From Amblyomma americanum (Eukaryota > Arthropoda > Arachnida > Ixodida > Ixodidae), in assembly GCF_052857255.1 (NCBI RefSeq), contig NC_135500.1, positions 165,536,683 through 165,600,682 of the forward strand: 64,000 bases of DNA, in the 5' to 3' direction. How positions within the stretch are numbered: the stretch's first letter is position 1; every line of letters starts with the position of its first letter. The translations under genes and the position numbers were made by a program. Of this stretch, positions 35,655-47,840 are shown piece by piece. The notes beneath the pieces were generated by a model, which ran no database searches, was not told where the DNA came from, and saw nothing but the letters and a program-made list of their open reading frames with translations.

Positions 35655-35929
35655 ACCTCAGGGAAAACGGGCAAGTGTTCATTATTTCGCAGTTAGGCAA
35701 GTAACACACTTCTACTAAAGGAAATTAAAAAAAAACATTGCAATTCGCACTGGTAACCGCTCTGCAGTCAGCGGCTATATTTTCAATGCAGCCGCGCGCA
35801 AACACAACGCAGCTAAATCAGGAAACCAGCGTGCGCATCTGGAACGCATTCGTTTCCTCTGGCGCAACACTGCTACCGATGCGTTCCATGAATCACGTAC
35901 ACAGCCAGGAAAAAGTAGTCTAAAACTAG

Positions 35930-36205
35930 TCAGTGAGACGAGCGGGGCTGGCCTCAAGGTCGGAATGCGTTGCGCGGATCGCGGCAGCGGTAGCGGCACA
36001 TCGCGTTCGTTAAAGACGAGCGGGCATTCTCGCGCCGTGATCTAAACCCTGGCAAGCAGCCGGCCGTGAAGGAATGTCGCGCTCTCAAAGATCGCCGCAG
36101 TGCGCTCGCAGAGAGCACGCGCGCACGAAGCCGGGAAGTTGTGGGCGTATTGCGCTGCTGCTGCTGTTGCCACGGCAACGTACAATTCGGTGTACACCGA
36201 ACGTA
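35930..36205. promoter_or_regulatory. CpG-rich patch with RFX-type X-box and 16-bp palindrome
   Basis: This patch is far richer in CpG than its surroundings. GTTGCCACGGCAAC (36166-36179) differs by one base from the symmetric RFX X-box GTTGCCATGGCAAC, a hallmark of ciliary-gene promoters. Seven bases on, TTCGGTGTACACCGAA (36186-36201) is a perfect palindrome. No TATA box, clear exon or donor follows before the repeat at 36288, so a promoter role in either direction is only possible. Confidence 0.35.
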
Positions 36206-36287
36206 ACTTCATCTTCCATCTATAGAACTGGTAGGCGTAGAATGTTTGCACTAGGGAAGACTAGACAATAAACAAACAAATAATTCC

Positions 36288-36662
36288 TGGGGTTTTAACG
36301 CATTTGAACCGAGTAGACGTGTGAAAGCATGTGTTTAGCTTGATTGGCACATTGGTTTGCTTTGCTCGGTCGTCGAAACGTCTGGCCACGATATCAGACT
36401 CGGGTTAAGCTCTGATCGAGGTTCAACTGATCTGAGCTGTTCGCACCGCAGACTGAAGTTGATGAAGACTACGATGTGCAATGCTCAGCGCGAGTTCGCG
36501 TTGCAGTTTAACACGAAGCATGATCGGCTGCGTCGATAGCATAGCAATAAAGAAAGTAAGTGCGGCGGTAGCATAGTGCTCTCGCGCTCTGGTCAGCGAA
36601 GCTGATCGGTTGGCGCCTTTGCGGGTTTGAAACCCAGTGGTGGCGATATTTATTTCATTCAT
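36288..36662 (+). repeat. Dispersed repeat with tRNA-like end, copy B
   Basis: The most complete copy. After the shared body (GAAGTTGATGAAGACTACG and GTTGCAGTTTAACACGA) it has a full tRNA-like module: GCGGTAGCATAGTGCTCTCG as A-box region and GGGTTTGAAACCC as B box, followed by GTGGCGATATTTATTTCATTC. That makes it a likely composite SINE whose pol III promoter lies at the 3' side of an unrelated body. A stop follows the shared peptide frame (LMKTTMCNAQREFALQFNTK). Confidence 0.75.
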
Positions 36663-37357
<695 letters not shown>

Positions 37358-37730
37358 CAGCCTGACTACACCCACTGCAGAGCAAAGGCATCTCCCATGT
37401 CTCTCCAGTTAACCCTGTCCTCAGCCAGCTGCGCCCACCTTATGCCTGCAAACTTCCTAATCTCATCCACCCACCTAACTTTCTACCGCTTGCCTTCTCT
37501 TCGAATCCATTCCGTTACCCTTAAGGAGCAGTGGTTATCTTGCCCTCGCATTACATGCGCTGCCTAAGCCCACTTCTTCCTCTTGATTTCGACTAGGATG
37601 TCATTAACCCGTGTTTGTTCCCTCACCCACTCTGCCCGCTTCCGGTCTCTTAACGTTGCACCTGTCATTTTCTTTTCCATGGCTCGCTGTGGCAGAAACG
37701 TGGAGGCTAACGAAAAGAGTTCAGCTTAAG
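37358..37730 (-). mobile_element. RTE-type LINE 3' end with C-terminal ORF remnant
   Basis: On the minus strand the frame reads SLRVTEWIRREGKR, then after a stop KVRWVDEIRKFAGIRWAQLA and DRVNWRDMGDAFALQWV, ending just before the (TTA)n tail. The pattern (RW.DEIR..AG..W.QLA.DR..WR.M..AF..QW) is the C-terminus of RTE-clade ORFs in arthropods. Beyond about 37690 the sequence CAGAAACGTGGAGGCTAACG appears in the opposite orientation to what I expect from the tick family, suggesting a 5' inversion. The copy is truncated and dead. Confidence 0.85.
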
Positions 37731-38289
37731 TAATCAATAAATTAATGATCAAACCTTGTTACCTGTCATATTGCTCTCCGCTCTACTTTTTCGGCATGTA
37801 CAGGCTACCGCAGAGGTTTTCAGAACACTGAAGCCGCGAAAGAGCATTTTTTCTTTGTAGTCGTAGCATGAGCCACCAAATGAAGGACGAAGATACACAG
37901 TGCACCTCCCTGCTGGAAGGCGCAGCCAAGGAGCCAGAAAATCCTGTTTTTTTTTCTCGTGACTTTCCTGTTCAGAGAACTTCTATGGGCACCTATCTAT
38001 TTTTTGTTGGTATGTGGGCAACTGTGTACATGTTTTTCACATGTGTACATTCTCATCACGCATTCGCAACTGTACATATTCGACATCTACGCTGTATATA
38101 TACTCGACCACCATCACAGCAAGCTCGAGATGTAACTGGGACGAAGTGATTGCGCTCAGGTGAAGAGAACCAGAGAATAGACGACATTTTTGTGCTGTGT
38201 AAAAGTACATTTTGGCTTAGCGGTACTAAACAGAGTCTGTTATGAGACTGCAATAATATGCGTTGTGGGGCTAGTCGGTTCGTTGTCAG
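37731..38289. other. No recognisable gene
   Basis: The + frame at 37868-38149 (93 codons) has no motif. Nothing else is seen. Confidence 0.38.
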
Positions 38290-38446
38290 AATTCTTTTTT
38301 TGCGCACACAAAGACGACACAATAAAGACAAGCAAGACTAGACGAATGATGATGATGATGATGTACTCAGGCTGAATGGCATGGAGCGCTCCATCCTGTC
38401 TTCCTTGTCTTTATTGTGTCGTGTTTGTGTGCGCAAAAAAGAATTA
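38290..38446. repeat. 43-bp inverted repeat around a LINE-like tail
   Basis: The arms 38290-38332 and 38404-38446 are near-perfect reverse complements: TTTTTTTGCGCACACAAAGA on the left and GTTTGTGTGCGCAAAAAAG on the right, meeting at AATAAAGACAAG and CTTGTCTTTATT. The 71-bp spacer contains (ATG)5 and ACTCAGGCTGAATGGCATGG. On the minus strand that spacer reads GCCATTCAGCCTGAGTACAT followed by (CAT)n, a LINE 3' end related to the one at 59083-59150. Confidence 0.85.
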
Positions 38447-39328
38447 TGAGACTACAATGCCAGTGACGCTAGGCCCTGGTTTCGATGACTATCAAAGACG
38501 ACCCAAGATGCACATTTTGTTTAGTTCACAAAAGCAGGGTAGTCACCGCTTTAGTCCCTACAAAACACATTCTTAGTTGTAGAAAGTCGAACCTGCGTAC
38601 GGGCTGTCGAATTGGGTCCCGGCGCCTACTTTCGCTTGGGAGACGTGAGCGAGCCTTCTTCTCCTTGCTGGGTGACTGAAGGAGCCAGCTCTGAAACGCA
38701 GCGAAAGAAGCGCGAACCACAACAATCTCAAGAATTGTAACGTAATGTCCGTTGGCTGCATATATTTTTGCTGGTTCGCGGGCTCTTAAGAAGCAAATGT
38801 TACGCTGAAACCTTAATGGTGTAAAGTTCCTGTAGCTTCACTGATTTAATCTATCAGAAATGGTCTCCAGCGCATATTCTCAATTGAATTTGCAACAAGG
38901 CAACTTAAAATTGTTGTCTTAAAAATTTTGCTATTAATTATGAGCAAGTGCGCCTTACAGTACCTGCGGTCTCAATGGCGCAGAATTGACGCTAAAATAC
39001 TGGTCGAGAGCTTTGTTCGGGTGGTATTTTTCAGGACAAAACAAGAACCCCAGAAAAATAGCGAGGAGTGAAGAAACATGGCTTTGCACATCACCCCTTA
39101 TTACAAGGAAAGTAGAGCGAGAGAAGTTCGAGGAGGTGACCGAACGAAGCGTAAAAAAAAGAAGAGGTAAAGCGGCGAAGATTTGAAATGTTGCAGCTGG
39201 GCAAGTGATGGGCGGCATCGCAGAAATGCGGATTGCCATAGTTTCTTTCAAGATCAGTATAAAGGAAGTAGTTGAAAGAGCCTTGAGAAAACACGGAAGC
39301 ACGATATGGCTTGAGAAACTCTCCGCTT
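38447..39328. other. No recognisable gene
   Basis: A 126-codon minus-strand frame (38955-39335) is rich in F, L and S and looks like a chance frame. Nothing else. Confidence 0.38.
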
Positions 39329-39573
39329 GAAACATATTTTTATCGTTTATGGGGGTTTAACCTCCCAAAGCGACTCAGGCTATGAGAGACGCCGTAGTGA
39401 AGGGCTCCCGGAATTTCGACCACCTGGGGTTCTTTAACGTGCACTGACATCGCACAGCACACGTCGCCTCCATCGAAATTCGACCACCGCGGCCGGGATC
39501 GAACCCGCATCTTTCGGGCCATCAGCCGAGCGCCATAACCACTCAGCCACCGCGGCGGCAGAAACACATTTTT
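39329..39573 (-). mobile_element. Ruka-type SINE, minus strand
   Basis: The body (39342-39560) is flanked by GAAACATATTTTT (39329-39341) and GAAACACATTTTT (39561-39573), a 13-bp target duplication with one mismatch. Read on minus it has the A box GTGGCTGAGTGGTTATGG, B box GGGTTCGATCCCGG and the same body as the SINE at 35393, but only one AAAC unit survives in its tail. Confidence 0.9.
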
Positions 39574-40038
39574 CTCTGATTTCTCATTCTGAAATTCGAT
39601 TTATGACCTAATTATAGAATAAAAGCGTCTCTCTGAGCTATGCCATGACTTTTTTATCTTAACTTAACGTTACGCAATTTAGTCACGCGTATATTGATGA
39701 AAGAGTCAGATCAGCGCCGGGCGCGATTACGGGCCGGGGGATGGCGCACCTTATGTGAGCTCTTCAATTTCCTGTTTAACCCGCAGAGATGATTAACCAA
39801 ACATTTCTAGGTTCTCGTGCTTGTCGCTTTAATCACTACACGACGGTGCAAGTTGGCAAGTAGTTCAGGAACAAGTTCTGTAGATGCATGCCTCGCACAT
39901 TTTCTGCGCTTGCTATGAAGCTGCGATTCAGTGAACCGGGCTTTGACACAGAGATCTTCGAAACTAGGCTTATTTGTGGTTGTCCAGGCACGTCGGCATT
40001 GAATCACTCGATATTCCGTAGAATAAACGCTCCTCACG
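39574..40038. other. No recognisable feature
   Basis: Nothing assignable between the two SINEs. Confidence 0.4.
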
Positions 40039-40382
40039 TAGTATTTTTATTAAGCCCCGCCGCGGTGGCTCAGTGGTTAGGGCGCTCGACTACTGATCCG
40101 GAGTTCCCGCGTTCGAACCCGACCGCGGCGGCTGCGTTTTTATGGAGGAAAAACGCTAAGGCGCCCGTGTGCTGTGCGATGTCAGTGCACGTTAAAGATC
40201 CCCCGGTGGTCGAAACTATTCCGGAGCCCTCCACTACGGCACCTCTTTCTTCCTTTCTTCTTCCACTCCCTCCCTTATCCCTTCCCTTACGGCGCGGTTC
40301 AGGTGTCCAAAGATATATGAGACAGATACTGCGCCATTTCCTTTCCCCAAAAACCAATTATTATTATTAGTATTTTTATTAA
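40039..40382 (+). mobile_element. Ruka-related SINE, second subfamily with (ATT)n tail
   Basis: The body (40054-40367) lies between exact 15-bp copies of TAGTATTTTTATTAA at 40039-40053 and 40368-40382. The tRNA-like head (GTGGCTCAGTGGTTAGGGCG, GCGTTCGAACCC) and the GTGCACGTTAAAGATCCCC block match the other SINEs. The 3' half is different: a C/T-rich TTCCTTTCTTCTTCCACTCC, GTGTCCAAAGATATATGAGA and TTTCCCCAAAAACCAATT followed by (ATT)4. Two SINE subfamilies thus share a head and carry different LINE-like tails. Confidence 0.9.
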
Positions 40383-40739
40383 AGTCAGTACCAAGGACGT
40401 TGCAGCACAACATCCTGCTTAAACAATGAGAAAGATTAGCCCTCACAAGAACAAACTATGGCCGACAGAACTCAGACTTCCCAAATTTCGCATTTATTCA
40501 ATATTATAGAAAGCGAAGTTTGCTTTCAACAACCGAATTTATTAAAAATGTCAAATTGAATATGTAGCAATAATTTATTCAGAAGGGTATTGCTTCATAC
40601 TCATTGATGTGTTTCGTAATATATTAAGTGCATAGAAAAAAATTAAGTATTTTGAATTTTTTTTCTGTGCAGTTGTGTATTTATTTGTACTGTCGTGCTG
40701 CAACACACATGTGCTGAATCTTTAAATGTCCCGGTTATA
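40383..40739. other. No recognisable feature
   Basis: AT-rich; may be part of the LINE whose tail follows, but no coding blocks are visible. Confidence 0.3.
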
Positions 40740-40864
40740 CATGTGAAAATTGTGCATTGTGTGCCGAGCTTTGCTACCTAGGAGCCTTCGTCAGGCCATG
40801 CGCCTTTAGCTCCTGCACCATTTTTTCTGTAGAGAGAAATAAAATAAATAAATAAATAAATAAA
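40740..40864 (+). mobile_element. LINE 3' UTR and (AAAT)n tail
   Basis: The words GAGCCTTCGTCAGGCCATGC and TTAGCTCCTGCACC followed by AATAAAATAAATAAATAAAT have the form of a CR1-type 3' UTR of ticks (a CTTCGTCAGGCC block and a TAAA tandem tail). There is no ORF. An imperfect purine-rich tract follows to about 40960. Confidence 0.5.
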
Positions 40865-41440
40865 GAATGAACTAAACAAAGGAAGAAAGAAAGAAATTAA
40901 GAAAGAGAGATAGAAAGAAACCACCAAAGAAGGAATGAAAACAACTTAAAATGGAGACGAACTTATTAAGGTGTCGTTTTGCGCTCGCATTAATTTATAC
41001 GTACCAATTTGCTTTCGCCATCGGTGATTTCGAGAAGGCAGGCAGCGTCAGAACATGCATGGACAGTTTGAAACTTCCTTTTGCAGATGCCAAACAACAG
41101 AGCAAATAAACCGTTGCAAGCAGTGGACAGGATGAAAAAAACAAAACAAAGCCTGGAAATGTCACTTAGTGATGCACCATTTAAGTTTGCCCCTCGAAGC
41201 GGCTCATCTGCAACTTTTCCTCAATTAGTTTATGATGGCCAATTCCTGCTTTAACCGACAATTTCATGTGGGGCCAAACTGGTGGAGGAAATGTCAGCCG
41301 CTCGAACACATTTAAATGTCATGGCTTACTCGTCGAGGGGCAGCATCCATTATAACAATGCAAAACTACCCTGAAAGATCTAGGACGAGCTCAGTTCTTA
41401 AAGGAGCTCCGAAAGGGGCTCTAATAAAATTGCTCTATGC
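40865..41440. other. Purine-rich tract, then unassigned
   Basis: GAAA/AGAA repeats occupy 40876-40960. The rest has no feature I can name. Confidence 0.45.
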
Positions 41441-41640
41441 ATAGGTGGGAACTTCACGACGTCGAAACCTTATGAGGCCGACTTCAACCTCAAAATGACC
41501 TCAAGCTAACGCCGTGAGGTGTGGTTTAGGTGAAATCGGCGTCGGCTCGAGATTTTGTAAGTGAGGTCAGCAAATCAGACCTCAACCTCACGCGTGAGTT
41601 TTAGGTTGAGTGAGGTCGTCATTTAATGAGGTAAAAAATT
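41441..41640. repeat. TGAGGT/ACCTCA-rich degenerate repeat
   Basis: The words TGAGGT, CCTCAA, ACCTCA and their complements recur at least ten times in 200 bp on both strands (for example GACCTCAACCTCACGCGTG near 41577). This is a decayed simple repeat made of short inverted units. Confidence 0.65.
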
Positions 41641-44600
41641 TGATGTCGAGACTTTCTTCAGTTGTCGTGTCTTACTCCGATGAGTGCCGCTTCCGACGCG
41701 GAGTTGGAGCGCACCACCCAAATGTTCATGCAATGGCGCTTGGTGTTCGGTTTCCGATGTCTAGACAACCGGATGCCGCAGTCCGCTCTTAGCTTTTGGT
41801 GCGGCGCCGTAATGTCCATTGAGCCTGAGCCTACAGGAGGACCCACCCCTCTGGCCTTCCTGGAATGAGTGCTGCTGTCCCAGAACGCCACCCTACCTCC
41901 CCCTTGTCCCGCTGGAGTAGCACCCGCAGCTGCCGGCCGGTCGGCTCAAACTCCCGAGAGCGCGCAAATCGCATAACTCGCGTTGACGTGCGATAGCTTT
42001 GTTTGATGCCGCAAACAAACAAGTTCAGTTCAACAAGCACGCAATAAATTAGTCGCAGCGCGGATGGCCCCAAGCAAGACTGCTTCATGTTCATGCTCGT
42101 TGCCGGCGCTGACGCCACGGTTCTTGCCTTGCAGTAAAGGGATCCTGCTGTACAATACGCGGTGACTTAGCAGAAACTGGAGCAGTCGGCACAGGCGAGA
42201 CAATGTGATTCAGGTGGTCCCTAACAAGAACACCCGCTGATTTAATTAGAAAAGCATGAAGCCAAAAAATCCTGTATAATATCGTCGAAGCTTTTGATCG
42301 GTGCCTTCCCCTTTCGAATCTCACACTACTACTGTATATTCCTGTTCCGTAATGCAAGCAGATGCAAATATAATTTCACTTCCTGAATAACCTCTCTTTG
42401 GTCTCCGGTTCCTTGTTCCTTCTTGGAAATTCACATATTATGCCGAAACACCGCTGCACGGGGCGAACGTACCAGCATAGCGGTGTTACAGCGGTGAAAA
42501 AATGCAAAACTGAAATGAATGTATTGGCGTTGTGATAGCTGATTTTTTTCCCCCCTTTTTATGAAGACATGTGAATAGAACTGACTGCGTGCTGGCGCTG
42601 TGCTGCTGAGTCACTGTTTCAAGTCTTTTAATGACTCTTAATGGGGCACACTGTTGTTCGCTTCTGATTTTAGTGTGCGATTTTTCTTTGTGTGTTTGTA
42701 ATCATACTCTTTTTTTTTCTCGTATGGGATCAGTTAGGTTGGCGGCCTGCCTTGCAGACGACCAGGCACTACCCGTTATCTTTCATTTAACTATTTTGCA
42801 GAGACCCATCGTTCACCTTAAACGGCTTCGCAGAATGCTCGCGGGGTGCTCGCTGCTAAAAAAAACACCGAGGATGCCGGCGTACCATTGATTAGTCAAG
42901 TGATTGACTTATGGAGCTTGTCTCAGACTAGTTGACGAAATGGTACCCAGAATTCTGTTCAGGTGTATGAGTATTTAGGCGGTGTGCCTTTTTTTTTTTC
43001 CACGGTTTGGGGCTCGGAAAAAGATTTCGCTGCAACGAAATTTGAGCGGAGAGCCGTGGTGCTCTTGACAGAGAGCGGTTCACGCTGCTCACTCTAGGTC
43101 AGTTGTTTTGATCGTGTGATTTTAATAGTCGGCACTGTGTTCGAAGACGTAATCTAGCCCTTTCTTGCAAAATGCCGCGGGATCACCGAGTCATCGGAGA
43201 ATTCCCAGGATTTGTAAACCATTACAATCGCCACCTGGCGGGAAGTGGCGAGAAGAGGGAAGGGTCTTGACCTCTCAGGAACATCAACATCATTATCCTT
43301 AATTATTAGCTGCCGGTATTCCTGTTTTCCTGCACAATAGTTGCATTCGGTTGCTGGATAATGAACAGTATTTAATCAATATTCTGGCAACTTTTTATTT
43401 GGTAGCGGTATATCAGACCTCCCCGGGCTCATAAAGATACACTATTAGCATCATCATCGCCATCATCTCGAGGGTCAACGACATGCGTCGTTGCATGATC
43501 GTTGCAGTATGTCATAATTGAGAACTGGCGCGTTTACCTGCTGGACAACCCGAGTGTCATTCCGAATGAGAGAGTGAAATGTGAAAGCTTGTCGCACATA
43601 AGAACCGTCCGCGAATGGCTCGCATCCGTGGCTTCGGCAATCGCAACAAACCGGTAAATTGAAGATAATGTGCCCGCCAATCACGTATGTAGGCTTCGAG
43701 AATTCGGCTCCTACTTCTATGGCGGATTACGTAACTTCAGTTTCATGCCAGTAAATTGTTAGATTGCATATGGTTCGGTGTTGCTGCTGTAGGGCTCAAC
43801 TACAACTCCAGAACTCCAGAAGTGTGGCTCCATGACAAATGCTAGACGCGCACCACCACGGGCGTTGCTGAGATGGTGCCGAGCTCCGGATGACCAGCTA
43901 CACCGGCGACGGTAGCTGTACGCTGTACCAGAGGCACAGCGAGACAACCCAGTCTTTCACCGAGAGGTGTGGAGACGGCTCTAAGCCTCGTTTGAATGCG
44001 AACAGCCCGCACTCCGGGACTCTTGACCAGTGGGTTTAAAAACTCGCAATATCCACAACTTTGCTGTCGCCTATGTGACGCTGATTAGCATTGCGTGCAA
44101 TCTGTATTCCGTCACATACACGAACGCGTTGAAGAGGATTTTTGCTAGCCAAAAAGAGACATGCACACAAGAGAGAACAACACAGGAAAAGATGTCCACA
44201 AAACGTTTGGACATCCTTTTTTTTTTCTGGCAAAAATCCTTTTCAACATGCCACACCAACCGGCCCGACAATGAGCCTTGCTTCTTACACGAGCGTGGGG
44301 CCGTCGAACTTCAGCGGATAAACCGTTAACACGGGTCCTTGGCTATGAATGCGTCCTCATGTCCCGCCTAAGTCACATCTGTCAAAACTCCCACACACGA
44401 GTTGAGTGCATTTCTCCCGACGGAAGCAAACCTTCAGATCACTGACGTCACGGGTGTGAAGATCGTTTTCGCAACACGCTGTTTCCTGACGACGCAAAAA
44501 CTGGCGACCCGAGTATTGTAAGCGCAGTGGCGCAATCGCGAAGGCAGTGCTTCCTCTTCCTCGTTGGATGCCTCAGGTCGCGAATAAAAGTGCAAAAAGA

Positions 44601-46260
44601 GGACAACCTTTCTTCGCAGAAAATATGTATTTGAGGGCCGAGTGCCGTGTATCACGTCACACTAAATAAACGTATACATATTTTGTGTTCTGTGCGCGAT
44701 TCTTTCGATGAATTGACTTATTCAGTCAGGCCATCATCGAAAATACAACGCCGTCTCATCAAACACGATTACCCGTCACCGCCATGTTCGATGATCTTGT
44801 TTTTGCCGGCATTCCGGTAGTTCCCATTTATTCATGCCGCTAACGAGAGCGCAGGTTAAGGCTGCGTACTATGGAGCCGGATATTGGGCAGTGTTTCGCT
44901 AGCTGATGCGCCTCAGTCCGTAGCAGCATGCGAAGCTTGAACCTTGCTTGCGCAATACCACCACTCCCATGCTACAAAACCGCTCGTATGCCATACGCCA
45001 ACCGACGAAAAAAAAAAAAAACTTGCGTGCCCGTCGACATTCTATGGCATGCCATGTCGCATCTTGTGAGCGCTGAAGGGCGAGGACAGGAGTAAGTATA
45101 GACGACCGGCGTTACTAGTGTCAAATAAACTGTAAAAAGAACGAAAACTACCAGCATGAACAGGTACACAGAAACAAAATAGAAACAATAAAAACAAACA
45201 AACACCAGAGAGAAGCAAACATAACAAACGTCAAACAAGGATAAAAAGAATAAAAAGGACGTAAAAAGAGGAAAAAGGTGCACATTCTCAAGCCAGCAGG
45301 GCAAACGTACCAGAGCATGCAGGAAAGCAATTCCATAGATGCCTTGGCAACAAGTTCCTCAGTGTTTTTATCTTCTTTTCTTGAGCTATCTTTGCGGTGT
45401 GTGTATGGGTATTTGTTTAAGTAAACATTTAGTTAAGAGTGGTAGCTCGTGCCTCGTCTTTACGTGCTCTCGCCCTTGTCCTTTTACCAGTACCTACTCG
45501 TCCAATTTGTCGAGTCACGCCACACTGAGCTGACCACACAGCGGCACATATAGCATAGACCTCAGGCGATGTATTTTCTCTGAAAGAGCCACACTGCCTC
45601 ACTCCACCTCCCGCAATATTTTACAGGAAGCTAGTTCAAGAAATGCGGTGCTCAATGGGACCGGGCACTCCAGCGACCCTTGAGCCGGATCGAAGTATTT
45701 CGGACATATACTTTGCGGGTAGGTAATATATGGCGAGTTCCATTTACTATCAGCTCTTCAGGAAACACTTGCGACACACAGGCGCACGCGTCCTCCCCGA
45801 ACCTCTGTAACAAGAACGTACCGCTGCCGCTGCCTGTTATCATGTGGGCTAGTGACGCTGCAAAGGCAACATACATGGGCGGCGGAGTTTCAGGAGAGTA
45901 GTGGCAATAGCGGCAGCGTTGGGAGCCGTCCCGTATCGCGCCGAACTTTCTACCTGTATTCGCCCTGTTGCGCGAGCTTGTTTACACATGTCCCTGCGAG
46001 GACCACTGCTGTGTCTCAGTCGACAAAACAACGCTGTTCTCTAAAGCACCGGGTCCTCTTCACTGGCGTTCGACAAATATGCAGGGACGAGCAGTTCGCC
46101 TCACGTGTTTCTCTACGTCCTTCTATGCGTAATCAGTGAGACTTCTAGTTGAAAGGCACTCTCGGTTTGTGTCTGTTGTATGTTAACAGAGGGCACATCG
46201 GGGTTGCTAGAAGGTCATTTGTTTGAGAAACACCCGACCTGCGTTACCAAGGAGAACATA
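41641..46260. other. No assignable gene; GC-richer patch at 41680-41990
   Basis: The patch includes a 62-codon + ORF (41680-41868, starting MSAASDAELERTTQMFMQWR) with no family match. The rest has A/T runs, a (CAT)n-like stretch near 43452-43467 and an A-rich low-complexity stretch at 45126-45280. The minus-strand frame through the latter (44972-45304) is F/C/V-rich, as expected from A-rich DNA read backwards. Confidence 0.38.
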
Positions 46261-46412
46261 TGGAGGGAAGAGCTTATAAAGAAAGAGAGAGGGAACGAAG
46301 AGCGACCGAAGAAAAGAAAGAAGGAAATAAAGAAAGGAAGAAGGAAAGAAAGAAATGAAGCAAGAAGGAAAGAAAGAAAGAAAGAAAGAAAAGAAGAAAG
46401 AAAGGAAGAAAG
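46261..46412 (+). repeat. Polypurine GAAA/GGAA tract
   Basis: About 150 bp are almost free of pyrimidines on the + strand, with GAAA, GGAA and AAGG units. Long mirror-like purine runs can form triplex DNA. The overlapping K/E/R-rich 95-codon frame is a composition artefact. Confidence 0.9.
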
Positions 46413-46502
46413 AAGTAATGATAAGTGTTTGTACTATCATCTTGGGCAGGATTATTTTCTTTACTAGTACGTCTAACTTTCCAAGAATCATTTCATAGAG
46501 AT

Positions 46503-46590
46503 GGTTAAAGAGAGAAACAGAGGACTTAGCCAGGCAATGCCCGGTTGGCTATCTTACACGTGGGGAAGCGGATGAGGGGGGCTAAAGAAA
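46503..46590 (-). mobile_element. LINE 3' UTR fragment, minus strand
   Basis: On minus it reads CGCTTCCCCACGTGTAAGAT, AGCCAACCGGGCATTGCCTG and GTCCTCTGTTTCTCTC. This is close to the widespread tick LINE tail (CCCC..TGTAGGGTAGCCAACCGG plus a CT-rich end). No coding part remains. Confidence 0.42.
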
Positions 46591-47702
46591 AATAAAAGAA
46601 GAATGAAAAATGAGTTCAGACCACAGTATGGAACGTGTTTTTGTTGTTCTTTAGTCCATAACAACAATGGACGGCCAAAAGCGAGTCTACAGCTCGAAGC
46701 TCAAGTCCGATAAAGATGACGGTGTAGTCATCATGTCCGAACAGAACAATATGCTCTTAAGCAGTCACCAGAGTTAGCACAACTGGAAAATAAAGGTCTC
46801 ACACAATACGAAGACACTTGTGCTAAACGAAAGGTTACCCAGAAACATTACCCAGAAACATGTCAGAGCTGAGCCCACCAAACGTCATTGGAGTTGCGGC
46901 AAGAAGTTTCATGCGTATAAGGCAATCCGAAGAAGCCTGTAAGAGTCCACATTACTTATCGATCGAAGGACAAGCCCGTCACTTAAGTTGTATGCACCGG
47001 TGCCCGCGTACGCGGCGTTGGGACACTTGACCGAAGAGCGGTACGTATTGAACGCGTGATCTATAAACTTACAGTTGAGAAGCAGTGTATTGCGAGCAGT
47101 TACACAGCATGCACGCCACGCCAGAGTCCTCCAGGCAGCGGTAAAACGGTCTGCCAACAGCCTTGCGTTTACTCACATAATCGTGTGATTTCTACGAAAG
47201 TGTGACCACGCTTGTGTTACCCAGGTGAACGTTAACATATCACAGCACCGAAACCTCAGGTACGGTGCCACGACATTGATACGTCCATACTTTGCTTAAA
47301 AAAGAAAGATCTTTAAAGTCCCTGCTGTCTGCTTGAAGTGGATGCGCAGCCTTCGTCAAAAGTAAAAATTCCCAGGGCCAATGCGGCTCTTATGGCATGT
47401 GTGCAAATCCTAGCTTTCGGAGCGGTGAGGAGGAAAGTTCCTATCACCTTTAAACGATATTCGGAAAACTAGCAGCGATGCGTAACGAGCCACACCGCAT
47501 GACCAAGAAGCACGCCCTTTGGACTGTGTGCTTTTGACAAAGACTGCACCTGTCGCTTGTTGTATATAAACCTTCCAGCATTCATCCGCTGACAAATTTT
47601 ATGAGCCCGGGCTTCGAAAATGGCCATGTGTTGCGGGTATGGTCTTAGTACACGGGAGTGCTAAGAGTGTTAGCTTCATTTGGGGGACGGAAGAGAAAAC
47701 GG
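46591..47702. other. No recognisable feature
   Basis: Nothing assignable. Confidence 0.4.
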
Positions 47703-47840
47703 TGGTATAAAGTTGCTGCTTTCACCTCTTACCTGAGAAGAAGAAAAGTAAGAAGTCTGGAAGCAATTTTTTATTTGCCGTCCTGACGTCAAACCTGAAT
47801 CGACGTGTCCTGGCCCCCTTGAACTTCAGCCCCATATCAG
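47703..47840 (+). promoter_or_regulatory. Possible TATA promoter with short leader and donor
   Basis: TATAAAG at about 47705 is followed, about 135 bp on, by a consensus donor CCATATCAG|GTGAGTCTTT (at about 47840). The interval has no ATG, as suits a 5' leader. On the other strand the segment near 47733 resembles a splice acceptor, so the arrangement may be coincidental. Confidence 0.25.

Noticed and set aside
35267..35718. Overlapping frames of 70-87 codons
   Set aside because: They are translations of the Ruka SINE in different frames.
39888..40370. 160-codon frame on the + strand
   Set aside because: It runs through the SINE at 40054-40367 and its peptide is the translated SINE.
44972..45336. 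Phe/Cys/Val-rich membrane-protein-like frame
   Set aside because: It is the antisense of an A-rich low-complexity stretch, which always reads as hydrophobic residues.
46180..46467. K/E/R-rich 95-codon frame
   Set aside because: It is a polypurine tract read as protein, not a gene.
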